Positions 18,801 to 27,530 of a DNA stretch of 35,503 bases are shown here, piece by piece. The notes beneath the pieces were generated by a model. That model was not told the DNA's origin, searched no databases, and saw only the letters and a program-made list of their open reading frames with translations. Source of the stretch: Verrucomicrobiota bacterium (GTDB lineage: Bacteria > Verrucomicrobiota > Verrucomicrobiia > Limisphaerales > UBA8199); the NCBI GenBank assembly GCA_029974925.1, contig JARKQH010000248.1, positions 1 through 35,503 of the forward strand. Reading direction: 5' to 3'. The first letter of the stretch is position 1; the number at the start of each line of letters is the position of its first letter. The position numbers and the translations under genes are program-made.

Positions 18801-19684
18801 TCGACGACGTCCGCAGCGAATGCATCACCATCACGTTCGCCGACGAAGGCCCGGCCAAGGTGCATGTCCTGAGTCCCGAGGAAATGGCCGCGTCCGGCGC
18901 CGGGACGGACTGGACGGCGGTCGCGCAGCAGGTGGACGTGTTGCAGCAGCGGCTCGACGAAATGGGGCCGGTGAACCTGGTGGCCATCGAGGAATACGAG
19001 GAAACCGAGCAGCGTTACCAGTTTCTCAGCAAGCAGCATGAGGACCTGGTTCAGGCCAAGGCGCAGCTCCTCGAGGTCATCAACCGCATCAACACCCAGA
19101 CGCGCGAGATGTTCCGCACCACCTTCGAGCAGGTTCGCGAAAACTTCCGCCTCATGTTCACCGAGGTCTTCGGGGGCGGCAGAGCCGACCTCGTGCTGAT
19201 GGACGAAAATGACCTGCTCGAAAGCGGCATTGACATTGTCGCGCGGCCGCCGGGCAAGCAGCTCCAGACCATCTCCCTCCTCTCGGGCGGCGAACAAACC
19301 ATGACCGCCGTGGCCTTGCTGTTCTCGATTTACCAGGTCAAACCCAGCCCCTTCTGCGTGCTGGACGAGTTGGACGCGCCGCTGGACGAATCGAACATCA
19401 ACCGCTTCATCAAAGTGCTCCAGCGGTTCCTGGAACAATCGCAGTTCATCATCATCACCCACAACAAGCGCACCATCGGCATGGCCGACGTGCTCTACGG
19501 TGTCACGATGCAGGAGCAGGGCGTCAGCAAGATCGTCAGCGTCAAGTTCCACAAGGCGGACACGGCCGCAACCGATCCCCGCGCCACTTCGCTCGAAACG
19601 CCCGCGCCGGTCCCGGAGGCTGTCGTCGCCGAGGACCAACCGCACCGCAAAGAGGAGACCATCGAAGTCGTCATGGCCAAATAA
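15875..19684 (+). CDS. smc: Chromosome segregation protein SMC
   Basis: 1269 residues from the ATG at 15875 (MHLKSLTVLGFKSFADKT); an earlier in-frame codon at 15791 would add 28 residues unlike SMC. N-terminal ATPase head with Walker A GPNGCGKSN (31-39) and the Q-loop region, then a long coiled coil rich in Gln/Glu/Ala/Arg (about 165-490), the hinge (about 510-690), the returning coil (about 700-1010), and the C-terminal head with signature LLSGGEQTMTA (near 1137) and Walker B FCVLDELDAPLDESN (near 1160). The hinge carries an Ala/Pro-rich insertion near 589-620 (DAPAAAEPAASAAVPAPE), and a 40-residue acidic tail follows the head. The protein compacts and segregates chromosomes with ScpA/ScpB, whose genes are not nearby. 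It is divergent from the DUF187 gene and ends 27 bases from the convergent modular protein gene. Confidence 0.97.
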   Translation: MHLKSLTVLGFKSFADKTTLNFQPGVTAIVGPNGCGKSNVSDAIRWVLGEQSAKALRGGEMADVIFNGTDGRKPLGMAEVSLTIGGMDTEHLSAAGVEIAYNEVTITRRVFRDGGSEYFINKTPCRLKDIQQLFMGTGVGRTSYSIMAQGNITQILSSKPEDRRMIFEEAAGITKYKAQKKEALRKLEYTEQNLLRVADLVREVKRQIGSLQRQAGKARRYKQLAAELQHLDTQLARHQFDVLQAEIQERQAAAEQLRTEIESCSAAVLQSEDQITQLRDRLSELEHDIAARQQQGMELKGEMDRLESRIQFNEERLKELASQNTQALADITQAEERREIARQELAAVTANLENAQSSVARHRQALEEKQQGLRQVEDELRRAQEALRQAQAEAFAAAQDLSRVRNEITALDLQKQGNVVRLEKLSAEKIQLEEERTRLEARLQEFAASVEAEKLHAQTQRGSVEQRQARLRALQDELAQAGAELDALLREQAGKRSQLSVIQQLDAGHEGFSEGSLAALKQSQHVLGSLADRIRVPDPYVTAIETALGHHLQLVLTEQPESAREILADLALKRKGRASIAPLAFVRNGHGSGPDPDAPAAAEPAASAAVPAPELNGVPLPALAVVQSDVSVRPLVERLLGETRIVRDLEAASQAWLESGGAFHFVTLDGAVLSRPGIFTGGDNRGNGAGKAASILGRKNQIAELESALAALQERVAEASRRKGALQSEQTELQASLQQAQTELRAREVAIATHQGEFNALENSRRLLHQKIDTVVFEVQSLAEQQQEGLEKRQALQTRAGELEAREQACQARVAGLNSTLETLRLRRDQATTGLTECKVALATEEQMLAASRQQRQTLDQRVRELTQVIEQRRGEVASFLARKEQAEAEIQQSRARIETLQHEREQVNAQTAALLAQKQTQEADISQREESLREQRRKLAEAQAHRGTLEVELAQKNMGVQNLRERIQQKYHVNLDDVRSECITITFADEGPAKVHVLSPEEMAASGAGTDWTAVAQQVDVLQQRLDEMGPVNLVAIEEYEETEQRYQFLSKQHEDLVQAKAQLLEVINRINTQTREMFRTTFEQVRENFRLMFTEVFGGGRADLVLMDENDLLESGIDIVARPPGKQLQTISLLSGGEQTMTAVALLFSIYQVKPSPFCVLDELDAPLDESNINRFIKVLQRFLEQSQFIIITHNKRTIGMADVLYGVTMQEQGVSKIVSVKFHKADTAATDPRATSLETPAPVPEAVVAEDQPHRKEETIEVVMAK

Positions 19685-19711
19685 ACCGGCCGCGGTGTCC
19701 GGGGCCCCGCC

Positions 19712-22189
19712 TCAGTTCACCCGCAGAATGCGGCAAAAACGCCGCGGAACGCTTCCGACCGCGTTGGTCACCGATAGATTTGTTCCAACGGCCAGGAGGT
19801 CGCCGCCCCAGTTCAACCAGCCGGCATCCTCCAGGTTCGAACGATACTGGAGGCGGTAGGTTTTCCCCGGGTAGGTCTGCCAACGGAGCACGAGGCTCCC
19901 GTTCACCACCTCCGCCCCGGTGATCGTCGGCGGCGGCACCACCGGCTCGAGTTCAATCCCGCCGATCTTGGCCTCGTTGGCGGCCCCCTTGAGGAAGTCC
20001 ACCGTGATCCGGCAGGACGCGTTCACCCCCGCCTCGAAATCCCGGGCCACCGCTCTGAACTTCCCCCCCGCCGCCGCCACAATGTCAAAGTTGGTCAGGA
20101 CTTGCGTCCCGTTGATCCGGACGTGGAATCGCCGCCCCCCGATGCCGCTGACTGACGGTGAAATTTCGGCCCAATGCAACCGCAGGCGGCAGGTCGTTCC
20201 GGGCACCAGGGCGCTGAACGTGTACGTCGAATCCCCCCACCTTTCGGTCTGATACACTGCTTGGGGCGCCGCATTGGAAACCAACGCCGTCTCGATGAAA
20301 TCGGACACCGAATAGGTGTTGGCGCTGCCCGACCAATACGCATCGGCCGAAAACGCCCCCGCGGCCGCCCCGCCGCAATTAACCCCATACCGCGGCGCGT
20401 AAACGGTCAGGTTCGTCACGCTCACGTTGTTGTCCTCATTCGCCTCGGCAAACCGGTTGATGTCATCCACGTGCGCGACGACCGTGTGCGCCCCGGTCGT
20501 GGCGGCCCAGTAATTGACCCCGGCCGGCCCGCCATCGGCGCTCAGCGTGACCGACCCGCCTGCCGGCAGCGCCGACGCGTAGCCGCCGGCCCAGCTCACC
20601 AGCCCGCCGTCCACACTGAAACCCACCCCCAGGGTCACCCCCGCCGGCGTCGGCCCGCCGCCTTGGTTCCTCACTGTTGCGCGAAAAACCACGTTGCTCC
20701 CCGGCCCGGGCACTGCCGGGGTCCAGCTCACCGACGTCACGACCACATCCGGCAGCACATTCGTCGGCGTGGCGCTCACCTGGGCCGAATCCGGGCTCTC
20801 CCCGGCCGCGTTCACCGCCGAGACGCGGTAGTAGTAGGTGACGCCGGGGGTGAAGACCTGGTCATTCCAAAACGCACTGACCACGTTGCTGGCGATCACG
20901 GCATAGGGTCCCCCGTTGACCGTCGAACGTTTCACCCGGTAACTGCTCGCCAAAGGCGCCGGATTCCAATTAAGCGTTACTTTTCCGCTGCCAACCGTGG
21001 CTGTGAGGCCGGTGGGGGCGGGCGGGGGATTGGTCGCCGTCTGGTTCGTGGGCCAGCGATACTGCTTCGCCACCGCCGCGTCGAGGTCGCTCAGAATCTG
21101 CCCCTTGTACGGGTTGCTGGCCCCGTCTATGTTCCACCCGTCACAGTAACCGCACCAGCGGTAAAAGTTGACGCAACGAAAAATGGGCCGGCCGCTGGTC
21201 GCGGCGGATTGGTTGTGGCGGTTGAACTCGGCGAGAATCTCCTGCACCCAGCCCGGCTCATAGTGCCGCGTCGGGTCTTCTCCCGGTGGACCGCCGCCTT
21301 TCCAATAATACAGGCCGTTGCATTCGGTCACATACAGGGGCAGATGATACAGGGAAGGAGGGATGCCGTAATCAATCCAGTCCTTGTACACATAGAAACT
21401 GAAATACAGGTTTTGGCCGCCGGCGTTGACCCGGTTGGTGCTGTGGATGTCCGCATAGGTATAGCCGCGCGACCCAATATGCAGCGGAATGCCATCCAGC
21501 GGACCCGTCGCCTGAATGGCGGTGAGCATCTGGTTGAGGTATTGCACCCAGTTCAGCGGCATCCCATCGGCCGGGTGGCCGCTGCCGTTGAGGTTGGCCG
21601 TGCCGCCGTAAGGACCGCCCCACGGGGCCAGCGCTTGGGGCATGACCTTGTCGTTGGGCCGAACGGATTTGATGGCGTCGTACACCTTCCGGAAACAGAC
21701 CGCGTAATCCTGCGGCGAAAGGTAGTTGAACCGCTGATTCGCGGGGTCCAGCGGCCACTCGACGTTCAGATTGCTCTCATTCCCAATCAGCCAGAGACTG
21801 CATCCGCTCGAGTGGGCCACGAAATTCCGGCAGCGAATCGCAAAATCGTCCCACTTCGAAGCCACCGGGATCGTGCCGTCCGGAAAATAGCCGTAGTTGA
21901 TGCGGCAGATCACCGTATGCCCGGCGCTGGCCAGTGAACTGAAATCCGCCCCCGAGAGATCGTTGGGGTCCGCCCCCACCGCCACGGTGGCCGTGACCCA
22001 GCCCCCGCCCCCGCCCGTCCCGGCCTTGACCCGGTCCAGAAACTCCGTTGGCGCCGGTTCGTGGTCATGAATGCCGTAAAGGAAGGGAGACTCGCCCGCC
22101 CGGCCGGTCCCCGGCCCGGGCAGGAGCCACACCGTCAACACCCCAACAACCAGGCCAAAGGTCCGTAACTTCATGCGCAATGCCGCCAT
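19712..22189 (-). CDS. Large secreted modular protein: TIM-barrel-like, FN3, CARDB, malectin and C-terminal Ig-like module
   Basis: 825 residues from the ATG at 22189; an ATG at 22174 starts right at the signal peptide (MKLRTFGLVVGVLTVWLLPG) and is a close alternative. Modules: signal peptide (1-32); a glycosidase-like TIM-barrel region (about 33-370) with WLIGNESN (Glu138) and LYVTECNGLYYW (Glu289), a pair spaced like a clan GH-A acid/base and nucleophile; FN3 (about 390-478, starting PPAPTGLTATVGSGKVTLNW); CARDB (about 485-595, DVVVTSVSWTPAVPGPGSNV); a malectin-like carbohydrate-binding domain (about 600-752, YGVNCGGAAAGAFSADAYWS); and a C-terminal beta module (LVLRWQTYPGKTYRLQYRS) common at the ends of verrucomicrobial secreted proteins. 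Probably extracellular, binding and perhaps cleaving a polysaccharide; the GH family was not assigned. It converges on smc. Confidence 0.86.
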   Translation of the reverse strand: MAALRMKLRTFGLVVGVLTVWLLPGPGTGRAGESPFLYGIHDHEPAPTEFLDRVKAGTGGGGGWVTATVAVGADPNDLSGADFSSLASAGHTVICRINYGYFPDGTIPVASKWDDFAIRCRNFVAHSSGCSLWLIGNESNLNVEWPLDPANQRFNYLSPQDYAVCFRKVYDAIKSVRPNDKVMPQALAPWGGPYGGTANLNGSGHPADGMPLNWVQYLNQMLTAIQATGPLDGIPLHIGSRGYTYADIHSTNRVNAGGQNLYFSFYVYKDWIDYGIPPSLYHLPLYVTECNGLYYWKGGGPPGEDPTRHYEPGWVQEILAEFNRHNQSAATSGRPIFRCVNFYRWCGYCDGWNIDGASNPYKGQILSDLDAAVAKQYRWPTNQTATNPPPAPTGLTATVGSGKVTLNWNPAPLASSYRVKRSTVNGGPYAVIASNVVSAFWNDQVFTPGVTYYYRVSAVNAAGESPDSAQVSATPTNVLPDVVVTSVSWTPAVPGPGSNVVFRATVRNQGGGPTPAGVTLGVGFSVDGGLVSWAGGYASALPAGGSVTLSADGGPAGVNYWAATTGAHTVVAHVDDINRFAEANEDNNVSVTNLTVYAPRYGVNCGGAAAGAFSADAYWSGSANTYSVSDFIETALVSNAAPQAVYQTERWGDSTYTFSALVPGTTCRLRLHWAEISPSVSGIGGRRFHVRINGTQVLTNFDIVAAAGGKFRAVARDFEAGVNASCRITVDFLKGAANEAKIGGIELEPVVPPPTITGAEVVNGSLVLRWQTYPGKTYRLQYRSNLEDAGWLNWGGDLLAVGTNLSVTNAVGSVPRRFCRILRVN

Positions 22190-22480
22190 ACTATCCAATT
22201 GCTCCCCACCCGAATCAAGCCGGGTTTGGGCAAACCCATCCCGAGGGCAATCTCAGGCAACGGGCGCCACGGCACTGAGGGCACAATTCTGCGCGTCCCT
22301 CCCGGTCCCGGAGAGACAACCCACAATAACAGCCCGCCATTTCAACGCCGGGGTTCGGTTTCAGTCCGTCAGACCGACAAGTCCCGCAGGGCCGGCTGAA
22401 GTCGGGCGTGGGGGCGGAAATGGCCTGGCGTGCCATGCCGGAGCTCTGTGGCCCTTTGTGTCTCGGCGGTTCGACGGAGG

Positions 22481-22511
22481 GGCCCGCAGACCACGCAGAA
22501 CGACGCAGAAC
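22481..22511 (-). repeat. Dispersed intergenic repeat, copy A (partial)
   Basis: 31-base word beginning GGCCCGCAGACCACGC, matching copy B at 22665 in 29 of 31 positions by eye. Its reverse complement resembles the end of the longer copy C at 27001-27110 (TTCTGCGTC, then GCGTGGTCTGCG), so A and B appear to be inverted partial copies of the same family. Confidence 0.55.
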
Positions 22512-22664
22512 CGGGCGGGCGACTTCGCCCCGCCACCGAGAGCCCTGTGCGGCCTCTCCCATCCGTGAAATCCCTGGTCACTTCTTTACTCGGTCACGCG
22601 GAGGGCGCCCTCCTTGGCTCTGCGCGCCGCACCTCGACCTTCGGCCTTCGCGGTAGGAAGCGCA

Positions 22665-22696
22665 GGCCCGCAGACCACGCTGAAGGACGCAGAACT
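22665..22696 (-). repeat. Dispersed intergenic repeat, copy B (partial)
   Basis: Second copy of the word seen at 22481, in the same orientation and 184 bases away, differing at two positions over 31 bases. It ends in GACGCAGAAC like copy A. The palindrome at 22600-22613 lies between the two. Confidence 0.55.
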
Positions 22697-22844
22697 GGGC
22701 CGGTCTGCAGCTCGGCTTGCACAGACTCCCCTCGCCCGGGGGAGGCTCCCGCGTGAGCTTTCTTGCGACGCCGTGGTATCGCGGAACGTCGCGATTCATC
22801 GGAACTCACGGCTTGCGAAGACTCTGGGATGCCACCACCCCCAA

Positions 22845-22866
22845 CCCCCTCCGCAAGCGGAGGGGG
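22845..22866. repeat. GC-rich hairpin, shared with 27183-27200
   Basis: Perfect inverted repeat with 9-base arms CCCCCTCCG and CGGAGGGGG around CAAG. The same stem core (CCCTCCG and CGGAGGG) recurs at 27183-27200 with loop CTTA. No T-run follows, so it is not a standard intrinsic terminator. Confidence 0.55.
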
Positions 22867-22899
22867 CTGGACGTTTTGGGGGCGGGGGACCGGGGGTGG

Positions 22900-22950
22900 C
22901 GGCCTAACGGCCTTACCCCCGGCTACTGTCTGAAACCCTTTCAGGGTTTT
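22900..22950. repeat. REP-like element with AAACCCT/AGGGTTT hairpin
   Basis: A GC-rich lead (GGCCTAACGGCC palindrome, then ACCCCCGGCTACTGTCTG) ends in a hairpin with arms AAACCCT (22933-22939) and AGGGTTT (22943-22949). The arrangement resembles repetitive extragenic palindromes that spread through REP-associated transposases; no such transposase gene is in the window. The hairpin is seen; the REP assignment is inference. Confidence 0.4.
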
Positions 22951-23011
22951 GAAGACGGCTTGGGGAATGGGCGAGGAGGGAAGTGCCGAACTGATGACGG
23001 GCGTTGCGAGC

Positions 23012-23213
23012 GCGTGGGAGGTGTTGAGACGAGACGTCTCCACCCCCGAAGTCATTGCGGGTCTGGATGGGGGCTGGGACGTCCCGTTCCAGGTGGTGTT
23101 GGTTTCGAAGGCGTGGGAGGTGTGGAGACGAGACGTCTCCACCCCCCCCGAAGTCATTGAGGGTCTGGATGGGGGGCTGGGACGTCTCGTCCCAGAAAAA
23201 GTTTTGGGTTGCG
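23012..23213. repeat. Two-copy 99-base tandem repeat containing hairpins
   Basis: Copy 1 (23012-23110) and copy 2 (23111-about 23213) share a nearly identical first 75 bases (GCGTGGGAGGTGT, then GAGACGAGACGTCTCCACC, GAAGTCATTG, GGGTCTGGATGGGGG) and then diverge. Each copy has a first hairpin: in copy 2 GTGGAGAC (23122-23129) and GTCTCCAC (23135-23142) around GAGAC. Each also has a second palindrome: GGGACGTCCC in copy 1, and GGGACG/CGTCCC around TCT in copy 2. They are the only two long copies, so this is not a CRISPR array. Confidence 0.7.
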
Positions 23214-23225
23214 AGTGGAGGCCAC

Positions 23226-23242
23226 GGCGACGGGACGTCGCC
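23226..23242. repeat. Hairpin related to the tandem-repeat hairpins
   Basis: Arms GGCGACG (23226-23232) and CGTCGCC (23236-23242) around GGA, perfectly complementary, directly after tandem copy 2. It keeps the GACGTC-like core of the neighbouring hairpins but has a different outer stem, as if stem sequence changed while pairing was kept. Confidence 0.45.
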
Positions 23243-23383
23243 TCCCCAACAGGGTTTGCGGGTTTCGGGCGCGTGGGAAGTTGGAGGGCTACCGGGATGG
23301 TGGCCGTGGCCCGGGCAGTGGAGCCGCCCGTGGACGCCCACGTCCGCCGGGCGAGGGCCAGCAACGGGATTCTGAACCGTCGG

Positions 23384-24613
<1,230 letters not shown>

Positions 24614-24674
24614 TCAGTTGGCTGGTGTGTTTTTGATCTGCGGACTTGACGCTCAGGCTTTTACTGGGGGGGGG

Positions 24675-25976
24675 TCACTCTGAATCCTTTAACGCGCGGA
24701 GCAGACCGAGTTTGTACGGCAGCCTGCCGTAGTCGCCCCGGTTCTCGGCGTTGGCGATTCCCTGGTAAAGGAACAGGAGGTTGTCGGGATCGAGAATCAT
24801 GCGTTCATCATTGCCCTCGCGAACCATCTCGCCGTGGCTGACCTGGTCGGACCACGGCTCGACGCCCTCCTCAAAGGTCATGTTCCTGATGCCGGCGAAC
24901 GGTTGTTCGAACGTGTCCAGGCCTTCCACCGGGTACCATTCTCCATCCAGTCGGTCGGCCACGTAGGCGCGATAGAAACGGGTGGGCGACAGGGCCTCGA
25001 CGCAGGTCAGGTACTTGTCCGTCCCCTTGATTTTGTAAGTGAAGCTGCCCTCGAAAACCGTGTTGCGCGTGCCGCGCATGGCCACCACGGGATTGCTGAA
25101 GCCCTTGGGAAACTCGGCGTAGGAGGTTTTGCTGCGGTAGAAGTTGCCGTCGTCGCCCGTAAAGAACAGGTACATGTGTTCCCCGTCGCCGATGCAATGG
25201 TAGTCAATGGGCAGATTGGGGGTCCGGATGTCCGGCGTGAAGAACGGCTGCGGAGCGGTCCAGGACTTTGGATCATCCGGAGTTTCGCTGGTGCAATAGG
25301 CCGGGCGCTGCGTCTGGAAGATCAAGTACCATTTCTTTTGCGGGGCAAAGAAGAAGACCTCGGGCGCGCACTTGTAACCGTCGAATCCCGGCACGGTATC
25401 CATGTAGAAGAGCTTGGCGTTGGGCGCGTCCTTCCAATCGGCAAAGCTCAGATACACCATGCTCCAGCCTCCGCCGCCGCCGCGGCGCGGGCCTGCGGCA
25501 GGCGAGTTGGCGCCCGGATTCAAAAGCGCGGCCGCGGCCGGGCCGCTCACCATGAACGCAGTCGCGTAAACGTGCCACTTGTCCCGATACCGGAAAATGG
25601 TGGGGTCTTTGACCGAATAAAGGAAATGGGTGGGATCATTTTGCGGGCGAACCAGCACGCCGCTGGACTTCCATCGGAGGCGTTTGCCCAGCAGCCCCGG
25701 CAGCGTGTTCGGCACGGGCGCGTGGATTTCGGGAAGCGGTCCGAGGTCCGGGCCGCCGCGCCGGCCCTCGCGGGGCGCTGCCGCTGGCGCGGGGTTGGAC
25801 ACGGCCGCCGGTGTTGCCGGCGTTGCGATGGCGGCGGAGGACGCCGCCGGCGATGCCCCGCCATCAGCGGCGGCAGAAAGCGTGAGGGCGGTGCCTGCCA
25901 GCAGGCTTCCGAGGGCGAGTGAGGCTGGGATGGAGGTTTTCACAAAAGCTCCGGGGTTGGTTTTCTTTGCTGACAT
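24675..25976 (-). CDS. GH62-like alpha-L-arabinofuranosidase, secreted
   Basis: 433 residues from the ATG at 25976 (MSAKKTNPGAFVKTSIPASL); the frame is open upstream to 26147, but that extension is Arg/Pro-rich and unlike a leader. After a signal peptide (about 1-37) and an Ala/Pro linker (about 38-75), the domain shows GH62 landmarks in order: LRWKSSGVLV, YSVKDPTIFRYRDKWHVYAT (Asp124 as likely base), CAPEVFFFAPQKKWYLIFQT, LPIDYHCIGDGEHMYLFFTG (Asp258), TVFEGSFTYKIKG (Glu309 as likely acid) and DQVSHGEMVREGND. A Gly/Ala-rich loop (about 146-170) is an insertion. The family removes arabinose side chains from arabinoxylan, pairing logically with the esterase 67 bases downstream. GH62 is best known from fungi and Actinomycetota, so its presence here is notable. 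Catalytic assignments are by motif only. Confidence 0.87.
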   Translation of the reverse strand: MSAKKTNPGAFVKTSIPASLALGSLLAGTALTLSAAADGGASPAASSAAIATPATPAAVSNPAPAAAPREGRRGGPDLGPLPEIHAPVPNTLPGLLGKRLRWKSSGVLVRPQNDPTHFLYSVKDPTIFRYRDKWHVYATAFMVSGPAAAALLNPGANSPAAGPRRGGGGGWSMVYLSFADWKDAPNAKLFYMDTVPGFDGYKCAPEVFFFAPQKKWYLIFQTQRPAYCTSETPDDPKSWTAPQPFFTPDIRTPNLPIDYHCIGDGEHMYLFFTGDDGNFYRSKTSYAEFPKGFSNPVVAMRGTRNTVFEGSFTYKIKGTDKYLTCVEALSPTRFYRAYVADRLDGEWYPVEGLDTFEQPFAGIRNMTFEEGVEPWSDQVSHGEMVREGNDERMILDPDNLLFLYQGIANAENRGDYGRLPYKLGLLRALKDSE

Positions 25977-26056
25977 TGAGAATGGCGTGCCGCGTTGGGT
26001 TGGGTTGCGGTTGAGCGTCGAACAACTTCGCGCCCGCCGGCGCCCGATGCATCGGC

Positions 26057-26290
26057 TTAGAGAACGAACTCGACTGGAATCTTCTCCGCCAGCCGGCGCC
26101 GGCTTTCTCCGGGACGCGCATTGCGCCAAGGCATGGTTTCCGCGCAACGCGCCAAGGTGACTTGCGGATCGAGTCTTGGCGGGCGGGAGACGAACTCGGG
26201 TGCAATCGGGAATTCGAGGTCCGGCAAGGGCATGTCCTCCCCCAGGCCCCTGGCTTCAGTCGCTTGTGCAGGCGCGGACGACTTTTTCAT
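26057..26290 (-). CDS. Small protein overlapping the nucleotidyltransferase gene
   Basis: 77 residues from the ATG at 26290, preceded by GGAG with four bases between; an in-frame ATG at 26308 is a weaker alternative. It overlaps the last 35 bases of the nucleotidyltransferase gene in another frame, as expected for a translationally coupled partner. The N-terminus is polar (MKKSSAPAQATEARG); the C-terminus, TMPWRNARPGESRRRLAEKI followed by PVEFVL, looks like a genuine conserved end: I recall similar short proteins ending in EFVL or PFVL beside nucleotidyltransferase-like genes, but cannot verify it here. No domain is recognised. It lies 80 bases before the GH62 gene. It could be a chance open frame in GC-rich DNA. 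Confidence 0.5.
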   Translation of the reverse strand: MKKSSAPAQATEARGLGEDMPLPDLEFPIAPEFVSRPPRLDPQVTLARCAETMPWRNARPGESRRRLAEKIPVEFVL

Positions 26291-26792
26291 ATAGCTCCAT
26301 GTTGCCATATTTCAGGAACAACTCACGCACTTTTTCCGAACGCAGATCCATGCCACTGACCCGGACGAGGCCCTCGACGTCCTGGAAGTCTTTCAGGAAG
26401 CGATGGCCGCGGGTGTGTTTCAAGGCGTGGAGCTTCAGCGCCAGCAAATGCGTTACCGAGGGGATGCGAAGGCGCGCGCCATACATTTCCACCTCCCGGC
26501 TTTCGGCCAGCATGGGGGCAAATGTGGGCTCCCGAACCAGCATCAAATCCACCGGCCAACCTGCCTGCTGCGGCGGGGCAAATTGGGCAAAGCTTCCCCC
26601 GTCGTGCTCCAGGACGTAACCCAGCCGGGAAAGCAACTTCCCCCACGCCTGGCGGTCCGTTTGCCGAATCAAGAGGTCCAGGTCCGCCGTCTCCCGGGAA
26701 TAACCATAGAAGCTCACCGCCAGCCCGCCGATGACCAGGAAGTCCAAAGCCTGGTTTTGCGCCGCCTCAGTGAGCTGCTCGAATAAACCCAT
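26256..26792 (-). CDS. Nucleotidyltransferase-fold protein (AbiEii/DUF6036-like)
   Basis: 178 residues from the ATG at 26792, with a purine-rich AGAAGAG about 6-8 bases upstream. The N-terminal part has the minimal nucleotidyltransferase signature: FLVIGGLAVSFYGYSRETAD followed by LDLLI, giving the GG motif and the DxD metal ligands, with a later acidic residue in WPVDLML. The C-terminal helical part (LLALKLHALKHTRGHRFLKD) resembles DUF6036/AbiEii-like proteins, several of which are parts of toxin-antitoxin or abortive-infection systems, while others are uncharacterised. No HEPN gene is adjacent; the only partner candidate is the small overlapping ORF downstream. Expected in the cytosol. Function unproven. 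Confidence 0.85.
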   Translation of the reverse strand: MGLFEQLTEAAQNQALDFLVIGGLAVSFYGYSRETADLDLLIRQTDRQAWGKLLSRLGYVLEHDGGSFAQFAPPQQAGWPVDLMLVREPTFAPMLAESREVEMYGARLRIPSVTHLLALKLHALKHTRGHRFLKDFQDVEGLVRVSGMDLRSEKVRELFLKYGNMELYEKVVRACTSD

Positions 26793-27000
26793 TGCTGCTC
26801 TTCTTTCTGGCTCGTCCAGCAGGTGAGGTCAAGGACAATGGTTCCACGGCCCGCGAATACGAGGCGGCCGGCGGCAGGGGGGGAAGGTGTGAAGGTAGGA
26901 AAATGGGAAGGTGCGAAGGTGTGGCGTGAGGAGGTCAGAGCTCCACGCTCCGTCTCTGGGTCGCGTAGTTGTGCGATCTCGGAATCCTGCCCCTCCCTTT

Positions 27001-27110
27001 GTGCCGTCGCGCTCTTTGCCTGAGCTTCACCTCGCGATCGTAAGCCTGACGCCAAGGACGCAACGCGCGCCAAAGAAACTTCTGCGTCGGTCCGCGTGGT
27101 CTGCGAGCCT
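27001..27110 (+). repeat. Dispersed intergenic repeat, copy C
   Basis: Shares a recognisable series of words with copy D (35226-35327): GCGCTCTTTGC, GAGCTTCACC, ACGCCAAGGAC, CGCCA, then a CTTC-GCGT-TCTGCG end. The order and spacing are preserved but with many substitutions, so it is a degenerate dispersed element, not a recent insertion. Confidence 0.6.
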
Positions 27111-27182
27111 GCCATCTGGCGTTGAAACGCCGGCCGGTTCTCGCTTCTCCGTCCGCGACAAAGTTGGGCGCGCCGTCCAGAA

Positions 27183-27200
27183 CCCTCCGCTTACGGAGGG
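27183..27200. repeat. GC-rich hairpin, second copy of the 22845-22866 stem
   Basis: Perfect arms CCCTCCG (27183-27189) and CGGAGGG (27194-27200) around CTTA, followed by GGCTTTGGGC. The stem is the core of the 22845-22866 hairpin with a different loop. Confidence 0.5.
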
Positions 27201-27530
27201 GCTTTGGGCATGTTGGCTCCTCAGCAGGCTCGAACCATGTTTTGTTGCCGTTTTCATTCGTGGCCCAAAGGTTGCCGGGGTTGCCGCAGCCGGGGCCGTG
27301 GCGGTCTTCATCTTCATGCGCGGGGGGCAAGTTTGCGTTGGCCGTATGCAATGTGCCCAGGCGCAGCCGGGCAGCCATCGCCTTGATCGCCATGCACGCG
27401 ATTGGCACACTGATCTTGGCGTATGCAGTCGCGGAAAAACACCCATCCTAACGGCCGCATCGAGTACTCCGTCGGCGAGCGCCGTGCCTAAATTCCCAGC
27501 CGCTATCTGGCAGCAGGCCTTGACGGGCAG

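Larger units (their letters stand above)
22190..23383. other. 1.2-kb non-coding spacer made of hairpins and degenerate repeats
   Basis: No frame here has recognisable protein character; open frames on both strands simply reflect high GC. The spacer is a mosaic: two copies of a 31-base word (22481 and 22665), a perfect palindrome GGAGGGCGCCCTCC (22600-22613), a hairpin of CCCCCTCCG and CGGAGGGGG arms (22845-22866), a hairpin with AAACCCT and AGGGTTT arms (22933-22949), a roughly 99-base tandem duplication (23012-23213) and a final hairpin (23226-23242). It lies upstream of the large modular gene and downstream of the esterase gene, both on the minus strand. Confidence 0.75.
26793..27530. other. 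Non-coding spacer with dispersed repeat copy, G-rich short repeats and a hairpin
   Basis: About 740 bases without a gene I can support. It contains GAAGGTG-type short repeats (about 26883-26928), dispersed repeat copy C (27001-27110), a GGCGTTGAAACGCC palindrome (27117-27130) and the hairpin 27183-27200. Open frames on both strands give translations with no domain and low complexity (for example MKMKTATAPAAATPATFGPR). The segment 27201-27450 is less repetitive and may be the remnant of a lost gene, but I could not read a coherent product. Confidence 0.6.

Noticed and set aside
23012-23213. Possible CRISPR array
   Set aside because: Only two long copies, repeat unit about 99 bases with internal hairpins, no regular short repeats with unique spacers and no cas gene.
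27001-27450. Possible protein-coding gene on either strand in the spacer before the toxin
   Set aside because: Translations are low-complexity and lie over a degenerate repeat copy; no conserved motif was found.
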